64,000 nt of DNA from Pseudomonadota bacterium (lineage in GTDB: Bacteria > Pseudomonadota > Alphaproteobacteria > Rhizobiales > Xanthobacteraceae), in NCBI GenBank assembly GCA_018240595.1, contig JAFEFL010000035.1:1-64000 (forward strand), in the 5' to 3' direction. A program made the position numbers and the translations under genes. Each line of letters begins with the position of its first letter. Position 1 is the stretch's first letter. The notes under the pieces are model-generated. The model had not been told where the DNA came from. It worked only from the letters and a program-made list of their open reading frames with translations, and did no database searches. Below are positions 31,776-40,483 of this stretch, piece by piece.

Positions 31776-34277
31776 ATGGCTGTGCCGCGCGACAAGACCC
31801 TGGAAACGGAAGGAAGCCTCGACGCCTTCGTCGCCGGCTACCGGCCGTTGCCCGGCATTGTCGACGAGATGATGCATGCCGACGGCACGGTGCGGCCGCA
31901 CTGGCAAACTCTGCTGGCACAGTTCGCCGCTTTGGGCCCCGAGGAAATCAATCGCCGTTTCGCCGCCGCCGATCGTTACCTGCACGACTCCGGCGTGTTC
32001 TATCGCGTCTATGAGGATCCGGCCGGTGCCGAACGGCCGTGGCCGCTCAGCCATGTGCCGCTGATCATCGAGCCGACCGAATGGAAGGCGCTGGAGGCCG
32101 GCCTGATCCAGCGCGCGCGGCTGCTCGAAGCCGTGCTGGCCGACGCTTACGGCGCCGGCGAGTTGATGCGCGACGGCCGCCTGCCTGCGGCTTTGGTCGC
32201 CGGCAATCCGGAATTCCTGCGGCCGCTGGTTGGCGTCGCGCCGCCCGGCGGCGCGCATTTGCGTTTCTACGCCGTCGATGTCGGCCGCGGTCCCGACGGC
32301 CGCTGGTGGGTGCTCGGCGATCGCGCGCAGGCGCCGAGCGGCGCCGGCTATGCGATCGAAAGCCGGCTGGCGCTGTCGCGCGCCATGCCCGACATCTACG
32401 CGCGCACCCGCGTCGAGCGCGTCGCGCCGTTCTTCCAGGCGTTTCAGGCCGAATTGTTCAGCTACAACCGGCAGGACGACGCCCGCGTCTGCCTGCTGAC
32501 GCCGGGGCCGCTCAACGAGACCTATTTCGAGCACGCCTTCCTCGCACGCTATCTCGGTCTGCTGCTGGTCGAGGGCGAAGACCTGATCGCGCGCGACGAC
32601 GGCGTCTTCATCCGCACCATCTCCGGCCTGCGCCGCACCGACGTGCTGCTGCGCCGCATCGACGCCGACTTCGCCGATCCGCTCGAACTCAACGCCGCCT
32701 CGCGACTCGGCGTCGCCGGGCTGGTGCAGGCGGTGCGCGACGGCAAGGTCGTGATCGCCAATGCGCTCGGCGCCGGCCTCGTCGAAGCGCGCGCCATGCT
32801 CGCCTTCCTGCCGGCGCTGGCGCCGCAGGTGCTCGGCGAAGAGCTGCTGGTGCCGAACATCGCGACCTGGTGGCTCGGCCGCAAGGACGTGCGCGACGAT
32901 GTGCTCAGCCGGCTCGACGACGTCGTCATCGCCCCGGCCTTCGGCACGCAGATGACCGGCCTTCGGCTCGGCGGCGGCGTGCTCGGCGCCGAACTGACGG
33001 ACGGCCAGCGCACCGTGCTGATGCAGGCGCTGCAGGACCGGCCGATCGATTACATCGCCCAGGAAGCGGTCACGCTGTCGACGACGCCGGTGTGGCGCGA
33101 CGGCCGCCTGCAGCCGCGGCCGTTTTCGCTGCGGCTCTATCTGGCGCGGATCGGCGATGACTGGCAGGTGATGCCCGGCGGCTTCGTGCGCATCGCCGAG
33201 AACGCCGACGCCCGCGCCATCAGCCTGCAGCAGGGCGACCTGACGGCCGATGCCTGGGTGCTGGCCGAAGGTCCCGTCTCCACCGCGTCGCTGCTGCCGG
33301 CGCCGGAGCACGTGCCGGTCCAGCGCATGACCGGCATGTTGCAGAGCAGAGCCGCCGACAACCTGTTCTGGGTCGGCCGTTATGTCGAACGCGCCGAGGC
33401 GACCTTGCGGCTGACGCGCGCGATGCTGGGCCGATTGGCCGACGCTTCCGACGTCGCCGCGCCGCTGGTGACATCAATAGCCGCGCTGCTTCAGAACTGG
33501 AGCGCGGCGCCGCTCGATCCGGCGTTTTCGCCGCCGACTTTGGTGGCGCGCTCGGTGCTGCTCAATCCCGATTTCTCCGGCGCGCTGCCGCGATTGACGC
33601 GCGCGGCGCGCAGCGCCGCGTCGGTGATCCGCGACCGTTTCTCGCCCGATGCCTGGCGCGCCATCGACGAACTGGCTGCGCTGATCGCCGCGCCGCTGCC
33701 GAACGGCCAATCCGATAGCGCCATGATCGAACGCGTCGAAGCGGCCTTGCGCATTATCGCTTCGTTCTCCGGCCTGGCGCAGGAGAACATGACGCAGCTC
33801 GCCGGCTGGCGCTTCCTCGAGCTCGGCCGCCGCATCGAGCGCGCGCTGCAAACCTGCCGCTTCGTCCGCTCGTTCGGCGCCAAGGATACGCCCGAGGGCG
33901 GCCTCGACGTGCTGCTCGAACTCGCCGACAGCCAGCTCACCTACCGGCAGCGCTACGTGATGATCGCGGCGCTGGCGCCGGTCATCGATCTTGTGCTGCT
34001 CGATCCGTCCAACCCGCGCTCGGTGGCGTTCCAGCTCGATCGCATCGAGACGCATCTGGCGGCTCTTCCGAAGCGCGAGATCGCCGGCCGGCTGTCGCCG
34101 GTGCGGCAGATCGCGGTAACGCTGGCGACACGGCTGCGCACCGCCGACGCCGCCAACATTTCCGGCGGCGAGATCGTCGAGATCGAGAACGAACTGATGC
34201 GCCTGTCGGAGGTGATCGGCTCGACCTATCTGACGCACAGCGACCGCGCGACGGCCGACGGGGATACGGTCACATGA
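31776..34277 (+). CDS. circularly permuted ATP-grasp and alpha-E fusion protein
   Basis: An 833-residue fusion. About 1-480 is the circularly permuted ATP-grasp type 2 (DUF404/DUF407) domain: begins YRPLPGIVDEMM, with LSHVPLIIEPTEW and LLTPGPLNETYFEHAFLARYLG. About 520-825 is the alpha-E (DUF403) helical domain, starting with MTGMLQSRAADNLFWVGRYVERAEATLRL. In many genomes these are two genes. ATP-grasp proteins ligate carboxylates to amines, so peptide-bond formation is predicted; product and partner are not known. Its stop overlaps the next start (ATGA). Confidence 0.9.
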   Translation: MAVPRDKTLETEGSLDAFVAGYRPLPGIVDEMMHADGTVRPHWQTLLAQFAALGPEEINRRFAAADRYLHDSGVFYRVYEDPAGAERPWPLSHVPLIIEPTEWKALEAGLIQRARLLEAVLADAYGAGELMRDGRLPAALVAGNPEFLRPLVGVAPPGGAHLRFYAVDVGRGPDGRWWVLGDRAQAPSGAGYAIESRLALSRAMPDIYARTRVERVAPFFQAFQAELFSYNRQDDARVCLLTPGPLNETYFEHAFLARYLGLLLVEGEDLIARDDGVFIRTISGLRRTDVLLRRIDADFADPLELNAASRLGVAGLVQAVRDGKVVIANALGAGLVEARAMLAFLPALAPQVLGEELLVPNIATWWLGRKDVRDDVLSRLDDVVIAPAFGTQMTGLRLGGGVLGAELTDGQRTVLMQALQDRPIDYIAQEAVTLSTTPVWRDGRLQPRPFSLRLYLARIGDDWQVMPGGFVRIAENADARAISLQQGDLTADAWVLAEGPVSTASLLPAPEHVPVQRMTGMLQSRAADNLFWVGRYVERAEATLRLTRAMLGRLADASDVAAPLVTSIAALLQNWSAAPLDPAFSPPTLVARSVLLNPDFSGALPRLTRAARSAASVIRDRFSPDAWRAIDELAALIAAPLPNGQSDSAMIERVEAALRIIASFSGLAQENMTQLAGWRFLELGRRIERALQTCRFVRSFGAKDTPEGGLDVLLELADSQLTYRQRYVMIAALAPVIDLVLLDPSNPRSVAFQLDRIETHLAALPKREIAGRLSPVRQIAVTLATRLRTADAANISGGEIVEIENELMRLSEVIGSTYLTHSDRATADGDTVT

Positions 34278-35185
34278 TCTACGATATCCGCCAGGTCACG
34301 ACCTGCGCCTATGCCTCGCCGGTGGCGCATGCGCATCACGTGCTGCGGCTGACGCCGGTCAACCGTCCTGGCCAGCGCGTCCACCTGAGCGCGCTGCGCA
34401 TCGAGCCGTCGCCGGTCAAGGCGCGCGAGGGTGCCGATTTCTTCGGCAACCGGCTGACCTCCGTCACCATCAACGAGCCGCATTCCACGCTGTCTGTAAA
34501 GGTGTCGGCGCGCATCGCGGTTGAGCCGGTCGCCAGGCGCGATCCGGCCGCGGCGCCGGCCTGGGAGACGGTGCGCGACGACGTCTTCGCGGCGACCGAC
34601 ATCGGCCCGCAATCGCCGGTGCACTTCCTGTTCGCCAGCCGCATGGTATCGCTCGATCCGGAGATCCGCGACTATGCGCGGCAGAGCTTCACGCCAGGCA
34701 GGCCGATCGTCGAAGCGGCGCTCGAGCTGAACCACCGCATCAAGACCGACATGACCTACGAGATCGGCGCCACCACGGTGACGACCACGGCGCCGATGTC
34801 CTTCGCCTTGCGGCGCGGCGTCTGTCAGGATTTCGCGCATATCATGATCTCGGGCCTGCGCGGCCTCGGCCTGCCCGCCGCCTATGTCAGCGGCTATCTG
34901 CGCACGACACGCAGCGCCGAGCAGGCGCAGTTGCAGGGCGCCGACGCCATGCATGCCTGGGTCATGGTGTGGTGCGGCGAAGCCATCGGCTGGATCGGCT
35001 TCGACCCGACCAATGACATGGTCGCCTCCGACGATCATGTCGTGCTCGCCGTCGGCCGCGATTATTCCGACGTCGCGCCGATGGACGGCGTCATCGTCGC
35101 CGCCGGCGGCCAGCGCATCACCGTGTCGGTGAGCGTGACGCCGGTGCAATCGACGGCCGCGCTGCTGCCGGAGAACGCGCTTTAG
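34274..35185 (+). CDS. transglutaminase-like cysteine protease-fold protein (303 aa)
   Basis: Bacterial transglutaminase-like N domain (YDIRQVTTCAYASPV and LRLTPVNRPGQ) followed by the transglutaminase core with Cys184 (RRGVCQDFAH), His in MHAWVMVW and Asp in GFDPTND. Third and last gene of the operon, coupled to the ATP-grasp gene by a four-base overlap. It probably cleaves or remodels the amide bond made by the ligase. No proteasome-like (Anbu) gene follows, though that is a common fourth member. Confidence 0.9.
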   Translation: MIYDIRQVTTCAYASPVAHAHHVLRLTPVNRPGQRVHLSALRIEPSPVKAREGADFFGNRLTSVTINEPHSTLSVKVSARIAVEPVARRDPAAAPAWETVRDDVFAATDIGPQSPVHFLFASRMVSLDPEIRDYARQSFTPGRPIVEAALELNHRIKTDMTYEIGATTVTTTAPMSFALRRGVCQDFAHIMISGLRGLGLPAAYVSGYLRTTRSAEQAQLQGADAMHAWVMVWCGEAIGWIGFDPTNDMVASDDHVVLAVGRDYSDVAPMDGVIVAAGGQRITVSVSVTPVQSTAALLPENAL

Positions 35186-35202
35186 GCGCGGACCGTGCCG
35201 CT

Positions 35203-36243
35203 CTAACCGGCGACGTATTTTTTCCAGTTATCGGTGCGCAACGGCATGTCGGCGAAAGTCTTGCGCCTGTCGGCAGCGACGCCGACGAGATCGGCGGCAT
35301 TAATGTTCTTCTGCTGCAGATAGGCATCAAGCTCCGTCAGGGCGGAGGACAAGGTATCCGTGCCGCGCAGCATGACGTTCGAGGCCATCTCCACCGCATG
35401 CGCGCCGGCCAGCATCATGCGCGCGACGTCGAGGCCGTTTCTCGCGCCATTGGTCGCGATCAGCGGCTTGTCCGGGCCGAGCGCCTGGCGTGACACGCTG
35501 AGCCAGTGACAGGTCAGCGGCAGATTCCAGTAGCCGCCGACGCCCAATGTGGTGCCGAGGAACGGCTGCATGGTCTCGACATCGGGAATGAAGCCGAGCA
35601 GCCGGCCGGCCATCACCACCGCCTCGCCGCCGGCGGCGAAGGCCGCGGCGGCAAGTTCGGGCACGCGCTCGCTCTGGCCGGTGATCTTGACCCACAGCGG
35701 AATCTTGATCGCCTGGCGCACCGCGGAGACGATCATGGTGACGCGGGCGGGATCGAGCTCGGTGGCGACGACGCCCTTGGCCTGGCTGGCATAGGGCGTG
35801 CCGATATTGAGTTCGAGAATGCGCAGGCCGGCCTGCTCGATCTGTCTGGCCATCGCCACCGTCTTGTCGAGGTCGGCGACGATCAGGCTGGCGATGGCGT
35901 AGGCATCCATCGCCTTGGCGTCGCGGTCGAGTTTGGCGGTCTGTTCGAGCCAGGCGTCGAAGGCCTGCGGCGTCAGGCCGGACCGCGTCGCCATGAAGGC
36001 CGTCGCCGGCGCGTCCTTGGTCCACGGGATCTCGCGCCATTGCTCGTCGAGCAGCATGTATTCGGCGCGTTGCAACTGGTCCTTGCCGCGCTCCATTTCA
36101 TTGATGGATTTGACGACGACGGCGCCGGGGCCGGCCCTGAGCGCGCCGAGCACACCCCCCGCCTCGATCATGTGCTCGGCCGCACCTGCGATCAGCGGAT
36201 TCTTCAGCGCGGTCCTGCCGACCGTGACATCGAGACGGGCCAT
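35203..36243 (-). CDS. dihydroorotate dehydrogenase-like FMN protein
   Basis: A 346-residue TIM-barrel flavoprotein of the class 1 DHODH/PreA superfamily: starts VTVGRTALKNPLIAGA, with ILELNIGTPYASQ, PLWVKITGQS, and late phosphate-binding loops IATNGARNGLDVARMMLAGAHAVEMAS. The usual active-site Cys or Ser motif of DHODH is not evident, so it may be a dihydropyrimidine dehydrogenase (PreA)-like or other oxidoreductase. Its tail converges on the transglutaminase operon with 17 bases between them, and no terminator is seen. Confidence 0.72.
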   Translation of the reverse strand: MARLDVTVGRTALKNPLIAGAAEHMIEAGGVLGALRAGPGAVVVKSINEMERGKDQLQRAEYMLLDEQWREIPWTKDAPATAFMATRSGLTPQAFDAWLEQTAKLDRDAKAMDAYAIASLIVADLDKTVAMARQIEQAGLRILELNIGTPYASQAKGVVATELDPARVTMIVSAVRQAIKIPLWVKITGQSERVPELAAAAFAAGGEAVVMAGRLLGFIPDVETMQPFLGTTLGVGGYWNLPLTCHWLSVSRQALGPDKPLIATNGARNGLDVARMMLAGAHAVEMASNVMLRGTDTLSSALTELDAYLQQKNINAADLVGVAADRRKTFADMPLRTDNWKKYVAG

Positions 36244-36376
36244 TCGTTTCCTCCGGATCCTTGTCGCTTACGCGATCGTCTCTTAGACGATCCCGGCCGC
36301 CGCCGACATGGCGGCGACGCCGGCCGCGACCTGCAGATTCGCCGCATCGTTCCGGTATCGCGAACGCCGCGCGCGC

Positions 36377-37516
36377 TCAGCCGAGCGCGCCGCGCGCGTC
36401 GATCGGCCACAGGGTCTCAACGCGGGCGCGCGGCGTGCCGAAGTCGCGCACGCCGACATACCAGTCGTGGAGATTGACCGTCGGATCGCAGTGGCCAGGC
36501 ACGAGCAGAAGTTTGTCGCCCCAGGCCGGCGCCGCCACGCCCGGCGCCACGATGATGACGCCGTGTTCGTCGGACGGCCGCTGATAGGCCAGCCCCGGCC
36601 GCTGCCACACATCGGGAAAGCCGCTGTCGTTCGATAATGCCTTGTGGCCGGCATCGACGACCACCTGGTCGGCCGACGTTGCGCTCATCACCGTCGCCAG
36701 CACGAACAGCGCGTGTTCGAAGCGCGGCGCATTGGCGCCCTCGTCCGAGACGTTGCGGGCGTAATCGGCATCCATGAAAATGTAGGAGCCGGCCTGCAGC
36801 TCGTTCCAGACGCCGGAGGCGCCCTCGAGCATGAATGTGCCGGTGCCGGCGCCGCCGATCGTGGTACAGGCAAAGCCCGCGGCCTTCAGATGCGCGACCG
36901 TATCGACGACGCCTTGCTGCGCGGCGCCGATTGCCGCCTTGCGTTCCGCCGGCGTGCGCAGATGCTGAGCGCGGCCGTGATAGGCCTGCAGCCCGCCGAA
37001 GCGCAGGTTGGCGCTGCGCGCGATCTCGGCGGCGAACGTCGCCGCCATCGGTCCCGGCGTGACGCCGCAGCGCCGGCCGCCGACGTCGATCTCGACCAAT
37101 ACGTCGATCGTCGAGCCGGCGTCGCGCGCCGCGGCATCGATCAGCGCGATCTGTTCGAAGTGGTCGACACAGACGCCGATCCTGATCTGCCGCGCCAGCG
37201 CAGCGAGGCGCCTGAGCTTGCGCGCGCCGACCACCTCGTTGCTGACCAGAATGTCGCGAACGCCGCCGGCGGCCAGCGCTTCAGCTTCGGCCACCTTCTG
37301 GCAGCAGACGCCGACGGCGCCGAGCGCCGCCTGCCGGGCGGCGATGATCGCCGACTTGTGCGTCTTGGCGTGCGGGCGCAGCCGCACACCCATCGCCCTC
37401 GCCCGCTCCGCCAGCAGCGCCATGTTGCGCTCCATGGCGTCGAGATCGATCAGCAGCGCCGGCGTGTCGATCTCGGAGAACGGGGCGCCGATCTCGGCGG
37501 GCGGCAAAGACGGCAT
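36377..37516 (-). CDS. D-threonine aldolase / DSD1-family PLP enzyme
   Basis: A 379-residue fold-type III PLP protein. The alanine-racemase-like N barrel has DTPALLIDLDAMERNM and LRPHAKTHKS with the PLP lysine. The C-terminal domain (D-serine dehydratase-like) ends with PGHCDPTVNLHDWYVG, which carries the metal-binding His and Asp. Family activities are D-threonine or 3-hydroxyaspartate aldol cleavage and D-serine dehydration. 133 bases separate it from the DHODH-like gene on the same strand; that gap holds only short GC-rich palindromes. Confidence 0.82.
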   Translation of the reverse strand: MPSLPPAEIGAPFSEIDTPALLIDLDAMERNMALLAERARAMGVRLRPHAKTHKSAIIAARQAALGAVGVCCQKVAEAEALAAGGVRDILVSNEVVGARKLRRLAALARQIRIGVCVDHFEQIALIDAAARDAGSTIDVLVEIDVGGRRCGVTPGPMAATFAAEIARSANLRFGGLQAYHGRAQHLRTPAERKAAIGAAQQGVVDTVAHLKAAGFACTTIGGAGTGTFMLEGASGVWNELQAGSYIFMDADYARNVSDEGANAPRFEHALFVLATVMSATSADQVVVDAGHKALSNDSGFPDVWQRPGLAYQRPSDEHGVIIVAPGVAAPAWGDKLLLVPGHCDPTVNLHDWYVGVRDFGTPRARVETLWPIDARGALG

Positions 37517-37544
37517 GGGCTTTAAGGTTCTCGCGCCGGGAAAA

Positions 37545-37621
37545 TGGCGGTCCCGAGAGGAGTCGAACCTCCGACCTTCGGTTTAGGAAACCGCTGCTCT
37601 ATCCTGCTGAGCTACGGGACC
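37545..37621 (-). tRNA. tRNA-Arg (anticodon CCU)
   Basis: A complete 77-base cloverleaf on the minus strand: acceptor GGTCCCG/CGGGACC, D-arm AGCTCAGCAGGATAGAGC, anticodon stem CGGTT/AACCG with loop TTCCTAA (anticodon CCT), T-arm GGTTCGACTCC, and an encoded CCA end (TGG at 37545-37547 on plus). It reads AGG codons. No integrase gene or duplicated 3' end is near it. Confidence 0.97.
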
Positions 37622-37672
37622 GTGCGGGCCAGCCTCTAGCACAGGCCGGGCCGCCGCGCACGTGCCGCGGCG

Positions 37673-38527
37673 TCAGTTCTGCATGCCCCAGCGCACCACG
37701 GTCCGCCGCTCCAGGGTGCGGAAGACCAGGTTTTCCACGACAAGGCCGATCAGGATCACGGTCAGCAGCCCGGCGAACACATTCGGGATATCGAGCAGGT
37801 TGCGGTTCTCGAAAATGAACCAGCCGAGCCCGCCCTTGCCGGACGATACGCCGAACACCAGTTCGGCGGCGATCAAAGTGCGCCAGGTGAAGGCCCAGCC
37901 GATCTTGAGCCCGGACAGGATCGACGGGAAGGCCGCCGGGATCAGGATCTTGAAGACATAATTGAGGCCGCGCAGGTCGCTGTTGCGCCCCACCATGCGC
38001 AAGGTCTGCGACACACCGCGAAAGCCGGAATGGGTGTTGAGCGCAACCGGCCATAGCACCGAATGAATCAGGATGAAGACGAGGCTGCCATTGCCGAGGC
38101 CGAACCAGATCAGCGCCAGCGGCAGCAGCGCGATCGCCGGCAGCGGCGACAGCATCGCCGTCATGGTCTCGAGAAAATCCGAGCCCAATCGCGTGTTGAT
38201 GGCGAGGATGGTGAGCGTGCCGGCCAGCGCCACGCCGATGACGTAGCCCATCAGCAGCACCTGGATCGAAGCCCAGGCCCGCGCCGGCAGTGAGCCGTCG
38301 AGGACGCGGTCGTACAGCGCCCGCAGGGTTTCGGACAGGGTCGGGAACAGCAGCGGGTTGTCGAGGTAACGGCCGTAGGCCTCCCAGATCACCGCCAGGA
38401 TCAGGATGATGAGCAACTTGCGAACGAAGCCGCTTTCCCAGGCGAGTTCGTACCAGGTGAGCTTGCGCTCGGCTTCGGGCGCGGCGGTTTCCGCGGTGGC
38501 GCGCAAGATGATGCGGGCGCTCGACAT
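37673..38527 (-). CDS. ABC transporter permease, nitrate/sulfonate/taurine type
   Basis: A 284-residue permease of the SsuC/TauC family with about six membrane helices and the ATPase-coupling loop (DLRGLNYVFKILIPAAFPSILSGLKIG). It begins MSSARIILRA after GAGGA; the open frame continuing to 39013 reads through the ATPase gene in another frame and is not real. Third gene of an importer operon with order binding protein, ATPase, permease. Confidence 0.9.
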   Translation of the reverse strand: MSSARIILRATAETAAPEAERKLTWYELAWESGFVRKLLIILILAVIWEAYGRYLDNPLLFPTLSETLRALYDRVLDGSLPARAWASIQVLLMGYVIGVALAGTLTILAINTRLGSDFLETMTAMLSPLPAIALLPLALIWFGLGNGSLVFILIHSVLWPVALNTHSGFRGVSQTLRMVGRNSDLRGLNYVFKILIPAAFPSILSGLKIGWAFTWRTLIAAELVFGVSSGKGGLGWFIFENRNLLDIPNVFAGLLTVILIGLVVENLVFRTLERRTVVRWGMQN

Positions 38528-38538
38528 GATGGTCCTCG

Positions 38539-39333
38539 TCAGGCGAACAGGAGATCGTGGATTTCTTTTTCGAGTCGGCCGGCGCTGCCGTCGGTCGGCG
38601 ACGCCGTGTCGACGTCGACCACCTCGGCCTTGACGCGGCCGGGATGCGGCGACAGCAGGAGGATGCGGTTGCCGATCTTGATCGCCTCGGCGATCGAATG
38701 CGTGACGAACAGCACGGTGAAGCGCGTCTCGTCCCAGAGCTGCAGCAATTCGTCCTGACAGGTGCGCCGCGTCAGCGCATCGAGCGCGGCGAAGGGCTCG
38801 TCCATCAGCAGGATGTCCGGCTCCATCGCCATGCCGCGGGCGATGGCGACGCGCTGCTTCATGCCGCCGGACAGCGTGTGCGGGTAGCTGTCCGCCGCGC
38901 GCGTGAGGCCGACCTTCTCGATGTAATGCCGCGCCTTGGCCTCGGCGCTCTTGCGATCGAGCTTGCGGGCGTTGATCAGCGGAAACATCACGTTGTGCAG
39001 GACGGTCTTCCACGGCAGGAGCTGATCGAACTCCTGAAACACCATCATGCGGTCCGGCCCCGGGCCTTTCACCGGCCGGCCCTTGATGGTGATCGAGCCT
39101 TCGCTCGGATGCATGTAGCCGCCGACCGCCTTGAGCAGCGTGGATTTGCCGCAGCCGGACGGCCCGAGCAGCACGAAACGATCGGCCGGGTTTACGCTGA
39201 AACTCACGCGCTCCGTCGCCGTGACCGCCGCGCTCGGCGTCTTGTAACGGAGGGTGACCGACGAGACGTCGAGCAAAGCGCCACCGGCGCTTTGCTCGTT
39301 GCCGCTGCGGCCGTCAGTTGCCGGGGAGGTCAT
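38539..39333 (-). CDS. ABC transporter ATP-binding protein, nitrate/sulfonate/taurine type
   Basis: A 264-residue ATPase with Walker A GPSGCGKST, Q-loop FQEFDQLLPW, signature LSGGMKQR and Walker B ILLMDEPF. SsuB/TauB-like. Its first codons overlap the last 20 bases of the binding-protein gene, and it ends 11 bases before the permease start. Confidence 0.9.
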   Translation of the reverse strand: MTSPATDGRSGNEQSAGGALLDVSSVTLRYKTPSAAVTATERVSFSVNPADRFVLLGPSGCGKSTLLKAVGGYMHPSEGSITIKGRPVKGPGPDRMMVFQEFDQLLPWKTVLHNVMFPLINARKLDRKSAEAKARHYIEKVGLTRAADSYPHTLSGGMKQRVAIARGMAMEPDILLMDEPFAALDALTRRTCQDELLQLWDETRFTVLFVTHSIAEAIKIGNRILLLSPHPGRVKAEVVDVDTASPTDGSAGRLEKEIHDLLFA

Positions 39334-40321
39334 GGGCGATCGGCAGGTAATAGTCTTTCCACGCCTTCGGCAGCGTCTTGATCGACCCGACCTTGTGCAG
39401 ATGGGCGGCGAATTTCATCGTGCCCTGCGGATAGATATTCCATTCCATCATCCCGGGGCCCGACAGCAGCTCGACCAGAACGTCGGTCTCGGTCTTGTCG
39501 TTGTTGATTTCCTTGTAGGCTTCGACGCCGGCCTTCACGTCCTTTTCGATGAACGCCTTGGCCTCTTCCGCCGCGGCGCGCAGCGCCTGGATGATTTTCG
39601 GATTGGCGTCGGCGAACTTGGTCGTGGTGATGAACTGGCCCTGGCTCAGCGGCCCGCCGATGATCTTCGCCGAATCGATGATCTCGCGTGCGCCGGGAAC
39701 CTGCTTCAGTTCGTAAAAGTCGAACGGCGGGGCGCCGAAATGGTTCTTCACTTCGTGCGAGGCATTCTTCATGGCGATGAAGGCATCGGGATGGCCCATC
39801 TGCACGGTCAGCGGATCGAACTTGTTCCACTGGTCGGCGCCGAACATTTCACCGGCCGCCATCTGCAGCAGAATGGCCTGCGTCGAAACCTTGACGGTCG
39901 GCACGGCGATCTTGTCGCCCTCGCCGAGATCCTTGAGCGACTTGATGCGCGGATCGCGGCTGACGAATTTCAGCGGCAGCGCCGAAGTCGCCGCCACGCC
40001 CTTCACGCCGCCGCGCGTGCGATCCCACAGCAGCAGCAGGTTGCCGGTGCCGGTGTTGATGATGTCGACATTGCCGGACACCAGCGCATCCTGCTGCGGG
40101 CCGCCGCCGGAGAAAGCCACCCATTTCACCGTGGCGCCGGCGATGCCGAGCTTTTCGGCATGCTTTTCCAGCAGCTTGTATTTTTCGATAACGTGCAGCG
40201 GCATATAGAGAATGCCCGGCTGCCGGCTCATGGTGATTTCGGTCTTGGCCTGGGCCCTGGCGATCGTCGGAGTGAGGGCCAGCGCCGCCGTACCCTGCAA
40301 CATCCGCCTTCGGCTTATCAT
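39314..40321 (-). CDS. ABC transporter substrate-binding protein (NMT1/SsuA-like)
   Basis: A 335-residue periplasmic protein with a Tat-like leader (ISRRRMLQGTAALALTPTIARAQA). The body has the SsuA/THI5-like fold features: GILYMPLHVIEKYKLLEKHA, VKWVAFSGGGPQQDALVSGNVDI. Ligand unknown; sulfonates, pyrimidine precursors or aromatic acids are typical. The start at 40321 has GGAGGA four to five bases upstream; a Met at 40336 is weaker. First gene of the importer operon. Confidence 0.88.
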   Translation of the reverse strand: MISRRRMLQGTAALALTPTIARAQAKTEITMSRQPGILYMPLHVIEKYKLLEKHAEKLGIAGATVKWVAFSGGGPQQDALVSGNVDIINTGTGNLLLLWDRTRGGVKGVAATSALPLKFVSRDPRIKSLKDLGEGDKIAVPTVKVSTQAILLQMAAGEMFGADQWNKFDPLTVQMGHPDAFIAMKNASHEVKNHFGAPPFDFYELKQVPGAREIIDSAKIIGGPLSQGQFITTTKFADANPKIIQALRAAAEEAKAFIEKDVKAGVEAYKEINNDKTETDVLVELLSGPGMMEWNIYPQGTMKFAAHLHKVGSIKTLPKAWKDYYLPIAHDLPGN

Positions 40322-40483
40322 GCGTTCCTCCAGCAAATTGTTCTTGTCGCATGCGACCTTGGCAGTCTTTACGACTTTTTACAACTTGTTCGTGGGCCGC
40401 CGCTGACGCCGCCCCACAGGCTTGTCGCCGTCCTGACGATGGGCGACACAGCGTCGAACGCCAATCAGTGCCAGGCATGACAA

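Noticed and set aside
28446..35185. glutathione- or cyanophycin-synthetase assignment for the ATP-grasp protein
   Set aside because: The domain is the circularly permuted DUF404/407 type fused to alpha-E, not either of those families; no product can be claimed.
37545..37621. tRNA as an integration site for a genomic island
   Set aside because: No integrase, no duplicated tRNA end, and neighbours are ordinary metabolic genes.
37673..39013. 446-residue continuous frame
   Set aside because: The N-terminal part is the ABC ATPase gene read in another frame; the permease starts at 38527.
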